A DNA stretch of 64,000 nt, from NCBI GenBank assembly GCA_920105805.1, contig CAKKTI010000021.1, positions 1-64,000 of the forward strand, read 5' to 3'. Shown in pieces: positions 14,304 through 26,337 of the stretch. The notes under the pieces are model-generated. The model searched no databases. It had not been told where the DNA came from and worked only from the letters and a program-made list of their open reading frames with translations. Position 1 is the first letter of the stretch. Every line of letters starts with the position of its first letter. Made by a program: the position numbers and the translations under genes. The stretch is from Condylostoma magnum (Eukaryota > Ciliophora > Heterotrichea > Heterotrichida > Condylostomatidae).

Positions 14304-14570
14304 TAATTATTTTATTATAGAGTCGTTATTTAAGCAATCAAATTGATTATTAGTACTAATTTATACTCTTATTATATATAATCAGTAAAAAGTCTAGATA
14401 TATAATAAATTTTGATAATTAATAGAGTATTTAATTAAAAACTTATTTAAAATCTGCATTATAACTAGAATATAGTACTTACAAAATCAGATTAGTATAT
14501 TAAAGTCTACTCAAATATGAATTTAGTTAAATAGAGCGATTTTACAATGAATCTTTATAAAAAGAACAAA

Positions 14571-17500
14571 TTACTAAATCAACTTAAACTTCTCTTTTCT
14601 TATCTTATATGCTTCTAATAATTTTTTATAATAATCTGAATATTCTTGTGGTATTAATGAGCACATACTTCATGAGAACTAGCAGGAATTACTTAGTTTA
14701 TTAATCATAGGAATAAGTAGGAATGCAAAAACAAGTAATGATACTATAGTATAGATTATAATGATTAAATCTTACTAGTATTTCAGCTAGCCTAGTTCAT
14801 TAGCATAATCCTCTTCAAAATAATCACCTGATACTTTCAGTGCATCATAAATATACTTATTATCTAAGTCCCTGATTGACTTCATTGTAAAACTATTAAG
14901 GGTTTAAATTGCCTATGATTATGTTTATACTGGATTTTATTATAATTCTTGTAGCATATTGTAACAAAGGGATGCATAGTAAGTTAATCCAATATGAAGC
15001 CCAGAAGTCATTACCTTTTAGCCTACATTCTCACAGTCCTAATCTCCTCGTATATGTTCTAATTGACAAGCGTTTTCTTATAGTAGATCTAGATGACTCT
15101 AGCTAATTATTTCATAGATATTAATGTCCTATACTTAATTATTAAACATTATACTGCTTTCAACATATTCTAGTTCTTATATCAGTCCTTCAATCAGGTT
15201 TAAAGGATCTCCAATAGGCTGGTGTGAGTGAATGTAAGTTTTATACGAAAAATCTGTTATATTCCAAAGAACTGACTCAGTTAGCCAAAAATCCAAGGAT
15301 CTTACTAATAAAGCTCGTCTACCGGATAAATCTAAGCAGTAAGATTCATCCTGTAGAAGTTTAACATTCTATTAAAAGCTGGTATAATAGATCATATAGA
15401 AAAACACGAGACTAACAAGCACATACACTGCTAGTTTAGCTATAATTTATTTCCTTTAATTTTAATCATATGTTATAAATTTACGTTTTTATTCAATCTT
15501 TTAGTCAGACTTAGACTCAATATCAATTTAATCAAATTATTCTTAAAATTCAATGTTTTTATCTATCTAAATATAAGCATTTTCATCTTAAAATTTGATA
15601 TGCTCCATTAAATTACTGTACATAATGCGAAAGGTAAAACTGGGAATGTCTGCAAAAATGGATCAAAGTTCCCTAAGAGATCTATCAATTCATATAATTG
15701 AAGGAACCATAAACAAAGTAATGCAAAGTGCTAGCATTGCTATACAGACAAAAATTAAAAGAATTGCTATTATTTATTCTTCCTGTAGTTGTATGTTTTA
15801 CTATTCCTTGTAAATACGACGAGTTTCATTAGTATATTTTGTTATTTCAGAGAAGCTATTTCTATATATAAAAAACTCATTAAAACTGTGTAGATTTAAA
15901 GGTTGATCATTATTCTACTCTGATACTAGAAAAGCTTATAGTGTGAAATACGATACAGCCTGAAAAATATTTAAGCTTTTAATTTTTATATCTGAATAAT
16001 GTTATAGAAATATGTTGACATTATTCTTGAATAATTCATTTTAATTCTTTTCTATCAACTACTCGTGATAATTAAACAAATCAAGGTTAATATTATATAA
16101 ATCTTTTTAATCTTCCCTCATCCAGTCATAGTAAGTATCTTTAGATTCATTCATGATTAGACTTTGGTCAATGAGATTTATAATACGAGTGTAAAACCCT
16201 ATATTTCCTATCTATTGATTAAGAGTTCAAACCTTTTTAATGTTATTGCTGATTTAAAGGCTGTTTTATACAGATTGGTCGATTATATTAAAAGTAAAGA
16301 TGGATATTGTTATTATGATAATTAAAGATACGATTAAGGCCAGCTTGAATTTTAACTACTATCATTTAATCTGCTAATTTTCATATAAAATCATAGATTT
16401 AATTGCTTTATTGTAAAAATTTAAATTAGTAAAGCTTGTTACTGATGTAACATTACTATTCGCGCCGTAGTTTTGCTATTTTTAACTGTATGATGACTAA
16501 GAATCCTAATAACTTTCATCCTCCTGATCAATTTCATTAGATAAAACAAAATCGCTATTTTTAATCGATTATTCTGAGCTTTCCCCACTTTATGAGCTAG
16601 AAGAACTATCATATAATACATCTTCACTTGAGCTTTTATCTTAACTTTCTGATTGTAAGGCAAATTGATCCTCTTACTAAGCAGCTAAGGAAACTGATGA
16701 TTCTTTAATATTATCAAATTTAATTTCTTATTAAAGGCCAATTTAATCAGATTGAGCAGGTATTAGTTATATAGTAAAATCATTAAGTGATTCTCTAACA
16801 TTTTATTTAATAAGATCTATCGAATTCGCCATTATACTTGGCTCCTCTTATAACATTTCTTATTAAGTGTTGACTAGTACTGGATTATCATTATCACTTT
16901 ATAAAGAATCATCCTTATCCAGTAGTTTAATTCTTAATGTCCAGAAATCAATCCTTCCAATATTTTACTTTTATAATTTCATATTTAACTCTTTACCTTT
17001 CTTTATACAAAACAGCCCTTCCTTCTGCTCTAGGGTTTGCTTGTTTTAATCAAAATCATTTATAATTTAATGTATTTTTAATTCAAGCAACTGTTATTTA
17101 CTATATCCAAATATTTGAGGACACTTTTAAGTCATAGATTTAATTTTAAACTTTTTATTCATTAAAATGATCTCTCTATTAGATTTAACTCATTTTATGC
17201 CAGCAAGAAAATAAGGAAAGTCTCCGCATCCTGGAATAATTTTAACTAAATTCTTGCATTAAACTAAGTAACCATCTTTGTCTAGATAAAAAGCTATTTG
17301 ATTTTAAATATCAATCATGACTAAGTTCTAAGATTGATAAACTTTCATCAGGTAAGAATCATGATTCTATACAAATGGCTCAGGGATCAGAACATTTATT
17401 GATCTTCCGACTAACTGTCCACTTTAGTAGCCAGTTTATTATAGGAAAGACTCATTTACTCGTAAAATTTAACCTAGGGTTGCTTCTTCAGCTGAGACCT

Positions 17501-19340
17501 GCAGTATTGCAATATCTTGATCAAAAAAGCTAATTGTTTCATTGTTTGTTACATAGTTCAACGTTTTTTCAGAACTCTATTGATACTATTGGTATTAATC
17601 TGCTTTTAGTATTAAACTATCACCAATATCTTAAAAGTTTCTAAGCACTAATAAAAAAGAGCCAAAATCTCGCAGTACTCGTATGTTTTTAGGGCTGAGT
17701 TTTATTAGTTTTTAGTAATGCTGAACTGTCGTTTTTATTGATTTATTGATTAAATTGGATAACTGGATAAGTCTTTCGACTTTAGGAGACCTTTTGTCCA
17801 ATTCTTACCAAAATTGTATCATTTATTAACAGGATTCATTATCATAGTCATTCGTATTTTCTTAAAGTTTTTAAAATTTCTCAAAATCATAGGCATCGTC
17901 TTACATATAAGTTTTGTAATATGATTCAGCACATATTTTAAACTAATAGAGTTGGTATTAAACATCAATCTTTTTTGCATACTTAATTCCCCTGTAGCAT
18001 TAAAATAGGGAAATAGCAAAATTTTTAAGAATGTGCAGAGTAAGCTTAGAGGAAAACAAATAAACATTTGCTTGATCTGGAAATCTTTGCATTGCAGTAC
18101 TATATAATTCCCTGATTGATTAAGTTAGCTCCGCTTTCAAATTCTGATAAATTTCTGTATTTTCACTATAATTTACTTTGTTTTTACTTTAATTTCTGAT
18201 TTCATGTAGTTTAAAAGAGATAAATCTACCTTTGATTTCAATTAAATAGGCTTAGCTTATCTACTCTATGAGCATTCTTTTAATTTACCTGGTTCTTTAT
18301 TGATAGACTAATAAACTGCAATGTCCAAAGCAATAAACTAAAAAGAATAGGACTATGGTAGTTAAATGATTATTTTCATCAGATTATTCAAGCATAAGAT
18401 TCAAAAGCATCATAAATAAACTTGCAATTTATGTTGATAAGCCCAAAATATACATTTTGCTTATTATTTCATTGTAGTAAGGCAACCTCAATATATGGAT
18501 TACAAATAGTCCAATACATGCTAGTTTAATGAACACTATAGTTAATAGATAAAAGCCTTCTTCATTGAAAAATGTACTGAAAAAACACATCATCAAGTAG
18601 TATAAAAGCATCATAACTCTTATTCAAGGATTAGACTTTGCTGTAATTCCTCCACATATATGACAGCATCTAGTCAGCAGTAGAACACTTAGCATTACAA
18701 TTATTTAAAAAGCTCCCTAAAGAATAAACAAGCATAAAAACATTAAAATGCTTTATTCCAGCATAAAGCAAGCACCTGAGCTGTTGATTAACGAGCATTT
18801 CATTTGAGCTAGTATAAAATTCGTTATTGGTATGTATAAAATAGTCGAAATTACTATAAAAAGGATCTTTAAAAGCTTTTGATTAAACGTAGTCAATTTC
18901 TCTAATTTCCTAAACTCAAATGCTAAAGTGACTGATAATGCTAATATGATAAAAATGAGTAGTAAGATGACTGAAATTAATAAGGCCTGGCTGATATAGC
19001 TGCTTTAAAAGAATGAATCAATTCTAAAAATCCAGCAAAATTAAATAAGCCACTTTCCGTACTTTTAACTTCAAATTCCTTTATCTTAGAAATCAAGTTG
19101 GTAATAGTCCTAATCAACAAATAGTATAGAGAGGGACTGAAAGAATTCAATTACTATAATAAAATAATTAAAAATAGCAGACTACCCATTCTTTTAAGAG
19201 TTAAGCTTAAAAAATAGCTTAAATAAGTAAGACTTTATCCTTTCCACAATTGCATTCTTTTACCCTTTCAACTTATCAATCTCCTCATCTAAAATTTTCC
19301 TATTTTTGACGAACTCAAATTCATCAGAATACCCTTCCAT
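14571..19340 (-). CDS. TmcB-like multi-TM PAS-domain protein
   Basis: About 1589 residues in one frame from ATG 19340 (MEGYSDEFEFVKNRK). The N-terminal third has about 9-10 hydrophobic helices. A cytosolic helical region follows with TPR-like pairs (QRFPDQANVYLFSS, LSPKNIRVLRDFGSFLL). A PAS domain lies near residues 610-720 (ILRVNESFLQQTGYQ, GRSINVLIPEPF, IPGCGDFPYFLAGIKWV). An acidic, Ser-rich linker lies at about 870-965, then more TM helices. This order matches the ciliate TmcB/'PAS S-box' family related to the Dictyostelium tiny-macrocysts proteins, likely membrane sensors. It ends at tandem TAG-TAA (14571-14576). The gene upstream shares its frame, separated by one TAA. Confidence 0.75.
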
Positions 19341-19352
19341 ATTTATTATTAA

Positions 19353-20228
19353 TTAGAAAACTATACAACAACTGCTTTTTCCCTCATAGCTGACGTTCCT
19401 TTTAATACTTTATCTTTAAATATACTTGATCTGAATACTTTTGAGGAAAACACTATCACCACTTCCAGCAATCATAATGCTTTAAGGTTCTGGCTGAGGG
19501 ATAAATCTATTACAGGATATAAAATTGACACTTTTTGTTTTCCAAGGCATTCATGCTTACAGAGAGGCCTTATCGTCTCCATTATCTATATATTTTAGTC
19601 TAATTTCTACTGCATCTTGTACACCTTGCAATTCGTCAGTTTCTGATATTTCTTACGTCTTAAAAAATTTGAACTCCTTTATAAGTCCAATAGGAGCTCC
19701 AAAATCCGCATATATTCTAGAGGATTATTTGTTCTCTTTTCTTAATTTGCACATTGCTGCTTAGACATTCTGTATATCATTGCTTCGGGTGATTATTCAA
19801 AAGGAAGACTCCCCTACCAGTAATACATTGCACGTAATTTCACAAGCCAAGCTTCTTAAATTAACTTACTAAACAGTTTTTAGTATTAGATTAGTAATAT
19901 TACCCCCAAACTATGTGATTTCAAAATTAGCTTACTATCATCCACTCCTTACTTCTTACACAACCCCAAAACCAGATCCCCCAGGGAAAAAATCAGCTTG
20001 TACTCAATCATCAATACCTGAATTATCTACTAAGGGTGATGATAAAGCAATGAATTACCCAATTAATTACTTATCGTCTTACAATCAAACAATAGAATTA
20101 ACCTCTTACTCAGCTAAGGGTGCTTACTTCCTCTCTTCATGCTCATTTAAGTACCTTTCGTGTATAAACAATCTATCAGTACTTCCTAAGCCGTTAATCG
20201 GTGCTAAGTAAAATTTACTAATAGACAT
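19353..20228 (-). CDS. Unknown 291-aa protein
   Basis: A single-frame protein from ATG 20228 (MSISKFYLAPINGLGSTDR) to TAA 19353-19355. It has no signal peptide or TM helix and a beta-rich look (VQADFFPGGSGFGVVQEV, SIMIAGSGDSVFLKSIQIKYI, which resembles a terminal beta-sandwich strand pair). Mixed charge and normal codon texture support coding. No family was recognised. It is divergent from the C2/coiled-coil gene, with only 12 bp between the two start codons, so the pair probably shares a promoter. Its TAA lies in frame with the ATG of the TmcB-like gene 12 bp further on. Confidence 0.6.
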
Positions 20229-20240
20229 ATCCAAATTATA
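20229..20240. promoter_or_regulatory. 12-bp gap between divergent start codons
   Basis: Start codons of a minus gene (20228) and a plus gene (20241) face away from each other with 12 bp between. Any promoter must overlap the coding regions or be extremely small. This is inferred from the gene starts only; no motif was seen. Confidence 0.4.
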
Positions 20241-22017
20241 ATGAACGACGCTTTGTACTTACACTTATTAATAACATCAGCAGAATTTAGTAAACCTCAG
20301 CGTTACTTCATCACATGTGAGGTGAAAAACTACGGGTCTAAGGCTAGAACTGAAATAAGTGAAGAGAGTTCGTCCCCTGAATTCACTTCTAATGAGTTTC
20401 ACTTATAACTACCCGGAAATACCCTAACTCCAGATCTATCAGTTTTATTAACTGCTTATGTAATTCCTTATGGAACTGATACGGCTAGAGTTTTAGGCAG
20501 ATCTGAGATTTTACTGGATAATATAAGAGATGGATTACAAAATGCAGGGGCAACTTAATAAGTTATATTTAAAACCAGTCTGTAAGGAAAGGAAGGAGTT
20601 GTGGGACGGGCCATTGCGGGGTTAAGGATTATGCAGGAGAGAGTAGAGGATAATCCTTAAGAACTGNNNNNNNNNNNNNNNNNNNNNNNNNNNNNNNNNN
20701 NNNNNNNNNNNNNNNNNNNNNNNNNNNNNNNNNNNNNNNNNNNNNNNNNNNNNNNNNNNNNNNNNNCTTTCCTTCTAACTTATACTAAAAGACGACAGGA
20801 CTGAAAATAACGAAGTGCTTCCAAGTACAATGGCCGGATATACAGAAATTTGTGACGAGTAGTTATAACGATCTGCCTTTGAGGATTAAGTATTGAGAGT
20901 ACCTGTAATATGAAATGACTAGTTACCCATTTACTAATCAGTGTAAAACACTGTATGTACAATTGGAATCCAGGCTAAAGTCATTGATCCTCCAGAAGAT
21001 AGCTCGGTTAGTCATACTATTATTGAAATGAGGCAAAATGATATATCAGATTCTAGCATGATTTCTATGCTAAACAATATACCAGACGTTCATCCTGTAT
21101 CAAATTTAGAAAAATGGGAGGTTTTGTATACAGAACTACAGTAAACTCAGGAGCTTATACACAGATTAATGAAAGAACATGAAGAAAAGAGTAGAGATCT
21201 AAAAGAAACTGGGTAAAGGATTGTTTAGACTAGAGAAAATTTAAAGGAATTGCAGAAAGAAAATAAAGAGCTGAAAAATAGATTTGAGGAAGCAAATTAA
21301 ATTGAATAAGAACCAATTATAAGCGAGTAAGTGCAACTAATGCATCCTGATGAAATTAAAGTAAGGTTGTTGAATGTAATAAAATAGTATAGAAATGAAA
21401 GAGCCAGAAACTAAGAATTTGAAAATCACATAGATGCTGCTAAAACTTAAATAAGATAAGCCTAATAAAAACTACAAAAATATGAAGATTTATAACTAAA
21501 ACATGAAAAAATGCTATAAAAGCTACAAAGAGTCCAAAGTTATGTTGAAAGAACTTAATTATATAAAGAAACAATAAAAAAGTAGGAACGAGTGATTTTG
21601 AGATTGGAGTCAATACTAGATAAGTAGTTACTGTCAGCAGAAGAGCACAGAAAGTACGAGTAGCAGTAGCAACATTTACGGTAAGATATACAAGATCTCA
21701 GGGGAAATTTACAGAAAGTAGCCCTAGGTAAAGAATACTAGCCAGTTGAAGAAGTAAGAAGAGATGTTGAAAAACTGGAACAATTAGTAAGAAAACTTAG
21801 AGATCAGGCAAGACAGAAGAAAAACACATCAGACGACTCCTTTCAAGGAAACATAGAAAATGAGAAGCTCTAATTAGAACTTCAACTCTAAAAGTCATAA
21901 ATCCGAGCAGAATCAATGTAGTATGAAATCACTCGAAACACAGAAAAGTTTGCAAAGGAAATCTCCGAGTACAAAATCCTAATAGCTGAATATACAGCAA
22001 AAAATACATTTAAATAA
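20241..22017 (+). CDS. C2-domain / coiled-coil protein, interrupted by assembly gap
   Basis: Starts at ATG 20241 (MNDALYLHLLITSAEFSKPQ). The first part reads as a C2-like beta domain (YFITCEVKNYGSKARTEI, SNEFHLQLPGNTLTPDLSVLL, GRSEILLDNIRDG). After the gap the frame resumes with C2-like sequence (NTVCTIGIQAKVIDPPED). A long coiled coil of about 300 residues rich in Glu, Lys and Gln runs to TAA-TAA at 22015-22020 (a TGA follows at 22024). The layout resembles CCDC33-like proteins, but that is tentative. The reading frame across the gap cannot be checked because the gap length is nominal. Confidence 0.65.
20667..20766. other. 100-N scaffold gap
   Basis: Exactly 100 N characters, the usual placeholder for a gap of unknown size. 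It lies inside the C2/coiled-coil gene, so part of that protein is missing and the phase across the gap is uncertain. Confidence 0.98.
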
Positions 22018-22022
22018 TAAAA

Positions 22023-22403
22023 ATGAAAGCAATCATCGTACTATTAGCAATTCTATCAGCCCACAGTCTCTTCTTCAACATAAACGAAACATAAGAGATC
22101 TAAATAAGCATGTAAGAGCCCTCAGTTCTATAGATTGACTCAAATCCTACAACAGGCTACATTTGGCAACTGATGCCCCTTAACTCTCCTTTCTTATAAG
22201 TTCTAGGAAGCTATGAGGGAGAATATATACCAGACTCTAATCCAAGGGGATTCGCAGGAGCTGGTGGGAAGTAATTCTTCAAGTTACAATGCACTTAATG
22301 GTGTGCCGAGGGTCAATAAACCGAAGTAAGCCTCTAACTCAAAAGATCATGGGAAAACGAGCCTATTTCCATAAGAACGATAAAAATAGCAGTAGTTAGT
22401 TAA
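22023..22403 (+). CDS. Chagasin-type cysteine protease inhibitor, secreted
   Basis: 126 residues. A signal peptide (MKAIIVLLAILSAHSLFF) is followed by an inhibitor I42 (chagasin/ICP) fold. All three inhibitory loops are visible: SNPTTGYIWQL (the NPTTG motif), GFAGAGGKQFFKL (the GxGG loop) and RSWENEP (the RPW-like loop). These proteins block papain-family proteases by inserting the loops in the active site. Secretion or lysosomal targeting suggests control of the cell's own cathepsins or of food and parasite proteases. The ATG begins 5 bp after the upstream gene's TAA-TAA and overlaps a TGA in that gene's frame. It ends at TAA 22401-22403, 7 bp from the converging gene's stop. Confidence 0.85.
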
Positions 22404-22410
22404 AAATAGG

Positions 22411-22854
22411 TTACTACTAATCTTTCTTAACAAATAAACTATAGAAAGGACTGTTGTCTAGCTCTTGGGTGAAATTGTACTTGGTGTTGTTCTCCTCAGA
22501 GTATCTCCACTGTAGTCCGTTGTTTTCCAGCCCAGTGAGTTTATAGTAAGAGCCTTTGATTCCTTGTAAAAGGGAAAATGCTACGGCTGATCCCCAGATT
22601 ATTGAGAAGTATCTTTTTCTAAGGAGAGGCATTGCATTTAATTTGGAGGTTAGCTTATAAGCGATTAGGGCTCCTATGGGTAATGAGGATAGAAAAGGAA
22701 TGTATTCAGGAAGACCCATATTGGCTACGGTGTCTGACAAGGTTGGCTACTCTAATACTATAGGGTAGGGAGGGCGCTGGCCTTGTGCTATTACGTGGGA
22801 ATTTTTGTTTACTTATACCAGTCTCTTGAAGATGTAGAAGTTGTCCTAAGCCAT
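22411..22854 (-). CDS. Unknown small membrane protein (147 aa)
   Basis: Starts at ATG 22854 (MAQDNFYIFKRLVQVNK) and ends TAG-TAG-TAA at 22411-22419. It has a hydrophilic N-terminal third, then one or two hydrophobic segments (EYIPFLSSLPIGALIAYKL and YFSIIWGSAVAFSLLQGI), then a polar tail. The size and build would suit an accessory subunit of a mitochondrial complex, but this is a guess. No motif was recognised. It converges on the chagasin gene. Confidence 0.6.
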
Positions 22855-22991
22855 ATTAAATAATAAGCCGTGCATTGAGATTTTATAGAGGAATGCATTG
22901 GGCGGGTATTTTTAATTCAAAATAGAGATCAGAGGCTATTGGGGAAAGTTATAGTTTATTAGTTTTTATAATACAAATTCACATAAAATTA

Positions 22992-24479
22992 ATGGAAATT
23001 TAGGAAATTGTAGATTGTTTAATCCAAGGATAGAAATTTAGTGACATATGGAAGAGAATGCTATAGAAGAAACCAGATTTGAACTAAAAGGAAGTTTTAA
23101 AGAAATTAAAGGGCAATTGTCTTAGTTAAACAAGTTTCTAGTTATTTCTATAAAACATTTGAGGTCAAGACGCTGACAGGATTCTGGAAAAGACCTTCGA
23201 AATTTAAAAACTATTAGTTCTAGAAGAATAGAAGTCTATGTATATATTTATTGAGTAATTTATCAAAAATCATAGAATAGAAACTAAGCATCTGTCCTAA
23301 CTTGATCTAATGGTAAAATGCGCGAATCAAGCTAGTACTATTATCGAGCAATTAGATAAGTCTTAGCCATTAGATATATAATTAGAAAGCTTTGGGGAGA
23401 TTTCATGGCAACTTTTATTTATTTAAACAGATCCTTTATAATAGACATAGAAAGTAATGGATTGAATTATGCAAGCATTTAGAACAAACCATTTTAGAGC
23501 AGTTTAAAAAGCTGTAGAATATATAAGCCATTTAGGTCGATAATTAGTACTGTAGGCTAAAAAATTTAAAAGATTTGAGTATGAATCAAAAGCAATCGGA
23601 TTTCATTAAGAAAGAGTAATATCAGTTGCAATTTCGGATAATGAGCGATTTGTGGTATCTGGGAGTAGAGATAAAACAGTTAAACTATGGGACTTGTAGA
23701 ACCCTTATAAAAACATGGAAATAGGTCATCATGATGATTATGTATCCTCAGTTGCAGTGTCAAAAGATAATAAATTTGTGGTATCTGGGAGTAAAGATAG
23801 GACAGTTAAACTATGGGGCTTGGAAAATGATTCTGGAAGTAAAGAAATTGGATAGCATAATTTTTAAGTAACCTCAGTTGCAGTGTCAAATAGTTCTCTG
23901 TATGTAGTGTCTGGGGGTTAGGACAATACAATTAGATTATGAAACTTGGAAAATCCCGAAGAAAATAGGGAAATAGGATAGCATTATGACTATGTATCCT
24001 CAGTTGCTATATCAAATAGCGAGTCATTTGTAGTGTCTGGGGGTTAGGACAATACAATTAGATTATGAAACTTGGAAAATCCCGAAGAAAATAGGGAAAT
24101 TGGATAGCATGATCATTAAGTATCCTCAGTTGCTATATCAAATAGCGAGTCTTTTGTAGTGTCTGGAAGCTGGGATAAGAAAATTAGATTTTGAAGATTG
24201 CTAGATCCATTTGAGAGGCAATTAATAGGACAACATGGGGATTTTGTACAATCTGTTGCTGTTTCTAATGATGATAGGTTTGTAGTGTCGGGAGGTTTCG
24301 ATAAACAGGTTAGATTGTGGAACTTATCAGATCCACTTAAAAATAGATAAATAGGATAGCATTAAAATTTTGTGTAATCTGTTGCTATATCAATTAGTTC
24401 GCAATTTGCCATTTCTTGTGAAGGCCCTGATGAAGACAAGCAATCAGAGTATAAAGTGGCTTTGTGGGCAATTTAGTAA
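22992..24479 (+). CDS. WD40 repeat protein
   Basis: About 495 residues. A helical N-terminal half of about 215 residues is followed by seven WD40 repeats with the pattern SVAISN...FVVSGSxDKTVKLWDL. This makes one beta-propeller, a protein-binding platform; the partner is unknown. Two repeats are nearly identical at DNA level (units starting at 23904 and 24030, 126 nt apart). The conserved Trp of several repeats is TGA (IRLW, IRFW), strong evidence for TGA as Trp. It ends at tandem TAG-TAA (24474-24479). CK2 alpha follows on the same strand. Confidence 0.85.
23904..24107 (+). repeat. Near-identical 126-nt WD40 repeat units
   Basis: The stretch from 23904 (gtagtgtctgggggttagga) recurs almost unchanged from 24030, over at least 76 nt. 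Spacing is exactly 126 nt, or 42 codons, one WD40 unit. This points to a recent duplication or gene conversion inside the propeller. Confidence 0.85.
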
Positions 24480-24690
24480 TTATTGGAATATTCATAGTGT
24501 AGTATTAATTCTATCCATCAAATCCAAAGAAATACACTAAAGTATTCCTTATAATAAAACATCCAATTTAATCTAACCATTTACATCACACAAGCTTACT
24601 AATCCTTTATAACACTTAAAGTTCAAACATAAAGTGATTCCTAGCACTAATCCCTCTACTAGCAATTCCATTTAACTTAGCAAGAAAATA

Positions 24691-25764
24691 ATGTCTAGAA
24701 GACCAAGAATGTACGCTGATATAAATCTCAGACGTCCTCCTGAGTACTCTGACTATGAAAACTTCACAATAACCTGAGGATACCAGGACAACTACGAAAT
24801 TCAACGCAAAGTGGGCCATGGCAAATACTCTGAGGTTTTTGAAGGAATTAATGTCTAAAACGACTAAAAAATTATAATAAAGATTCTCAAGCCGGTAAAA
24901 CACTCGAAAATAAAGCGCGAAATTAAAATCCTATAAGCCTTGCAAGGCGGCCCTAACATAATAAACCTTTTAGACATTGTAAGAGACCCGGCTTCCAAAA
25001 CCCCTTCTTTAATATTTGAATACGTCAAAAACGATCATTTCCGCATACTTTACCCCCAGCTTCGCGACTTTGAGATACGATTTTACATATTCGAGCTGTT
25101 AAAGGCCCTCGATTTCTGCCATTCCTAAGGAATAATCCACAGAGATGTAAAGCCTCACAATATAATGATAGACCACAGCCAACGCAAACTAAGACTAATT
25201 GACTGGGGCCTTGCCGAGTTTTACCACCTGGGAGCTGAGTACAATGTAAGGGTAGCATCACGCTACTTCAAGGGCCCTGAGCTGCTGGTAGATGACCAAT
25301 AATACGACTACAGCCTTGACATGTGAAGTCTGGGGGCTATGTTTGCTGCTATGATTTTCTAAAAGGAGCCTTTTTTCCACGGAGCAGACAACTACGACTA
25401 ACTTGTAAAAATTGCAAGGATACTAGGAACTGAGGAGCTGTTCTAGTACCTAGAGACATATAATCTACAACTAGATCCTAGATTTGATGGGATTTTAAGG
25501 AGATACAGGAAGAAGCCTTGGTCGGACTTCCTGACGCCTGAGTGCCAGCACGTGGCAAATAATGAAGCAATTGATCTACTGTCTTAGCTGCTGAAGTACA
25601 ACCCTTCTGAACGAATTTTGCCAAAGGAGGCTATGAAGCATCCTTACTTAAGACCCGTGGGAGAGTTGTGAAGACATGTAGACCAGGGAAGGAATCCTTA
25701 TTAGCAAGGCACACCTCAATATGAAACTGCGTCAATTTTGTTAGAAAATAAACATAGGGTATAA
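24691..25764 (+). CDS. CSNK2A: Casein kinase 2 catalytic subunit alpha
   Basis: 357 residues from ATG 24691. CK2 alpha hallmarks are all present: the N-terminal WGYQDNYEI (Trp = TGA), glycine loop [18 protein letters not shown], the basic cluster [24 protein letters not shown], the CK2-specific [10 protein letters not shown] in place of [23 protein letters not shown] and HPYLRP. Length is normal. CK2 is a constitutive acidophilic Ser/Thr kinase of nucleus, cytoplasm and cilia. The stop is taken as TAA 25762-25764, matching the family's usual end; otherwise the frame runs on into the next gene. The call is very secure. Confidence 0.96.
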
Positions 25765-25804
25765 GTTTTGTTATTTTAATCCATTTTCCCGCGAAGCTGT
25801 TGTA

Positions 25805-26167
25805 ATGAAAATTGTGGAAAGGAATAGGAAGGTTGGGGAAATTAGGACGCCGTAGTAGATTATTGACAATGTCAGGAAAAGAAGAGAGTAGTAGAAATAG
25901 GTAGATTTAGAGAGTAATGCATCAACGTAGATTAGTCCGAGTTATTAGTCATTGGAGATGTGCTAGGAGGAGACATTTGTGTGTTTGGAGCCGTTAAGAA
26001 GTAAACTTGAGGTTGATTTGTTATAGGTTTAAAATTAGTATAGGGATGAAGTAATTACGGAGTATTTGAAGTATGAGATATTGAGGAGTATTAATTAAAG
26101 CTGGTAGTTTGTGATAATCAATGTTTATTAGGAAATTATACATGATTTTATAAGAAATAGATTATAA
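25805..26167 (+). CDS. Unknown small helical protein
   Basis: About 120 residues from ATG 25805 (MKIVERNRKVGEIRTPQQII). The N-terminal part is basic. The C-terminal part is amphipathic helical (LEVDLLQVQNQYRDEVITEYL, IIHDFIRNRL). No TM helix or known domain was recognised. The stop is either TAA 26165-26167 or TGA 26216-26218. It follows CK2 alpha by 40 bp. The coding call rests on an open frame with sensible composition. Confidence 0.5.
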
Positions 26168-26337
26168 AGGTTAGTCATTGTATTTGGCATGTTATATTTA
26201 CCAAAACTAGCTATATGAATACATTTACACTTTCAACTATTTTGTACATAGATTTATTAAAGGTGCAATAATACACCCTTTAACTACAATAACCATTTTA
26301 CACGTAACCCATACACACACTTATTAATTTATATTAA

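Noticed and set aside
14299-14320. Possible 22-nt GT-AG intron giving an in-frame TGA at the end of the 2160-aa protein
   Set aside because: Not needed if UAA terminates, which many other genes require; no other sure intron of this size was found.
16200-16230. tRNA-like 'gttcaaa' strings
   Set aside because: No surrounding cloverleaf; they lie inside coding sequence.
25759-25796. Possible 38-nt intron at the end of CK2 alpha leading to a TGA
   Set aside because: The UAA at 25762 matches the normal end of the family and the pattern of other genes, so an intron is the less simple reading.
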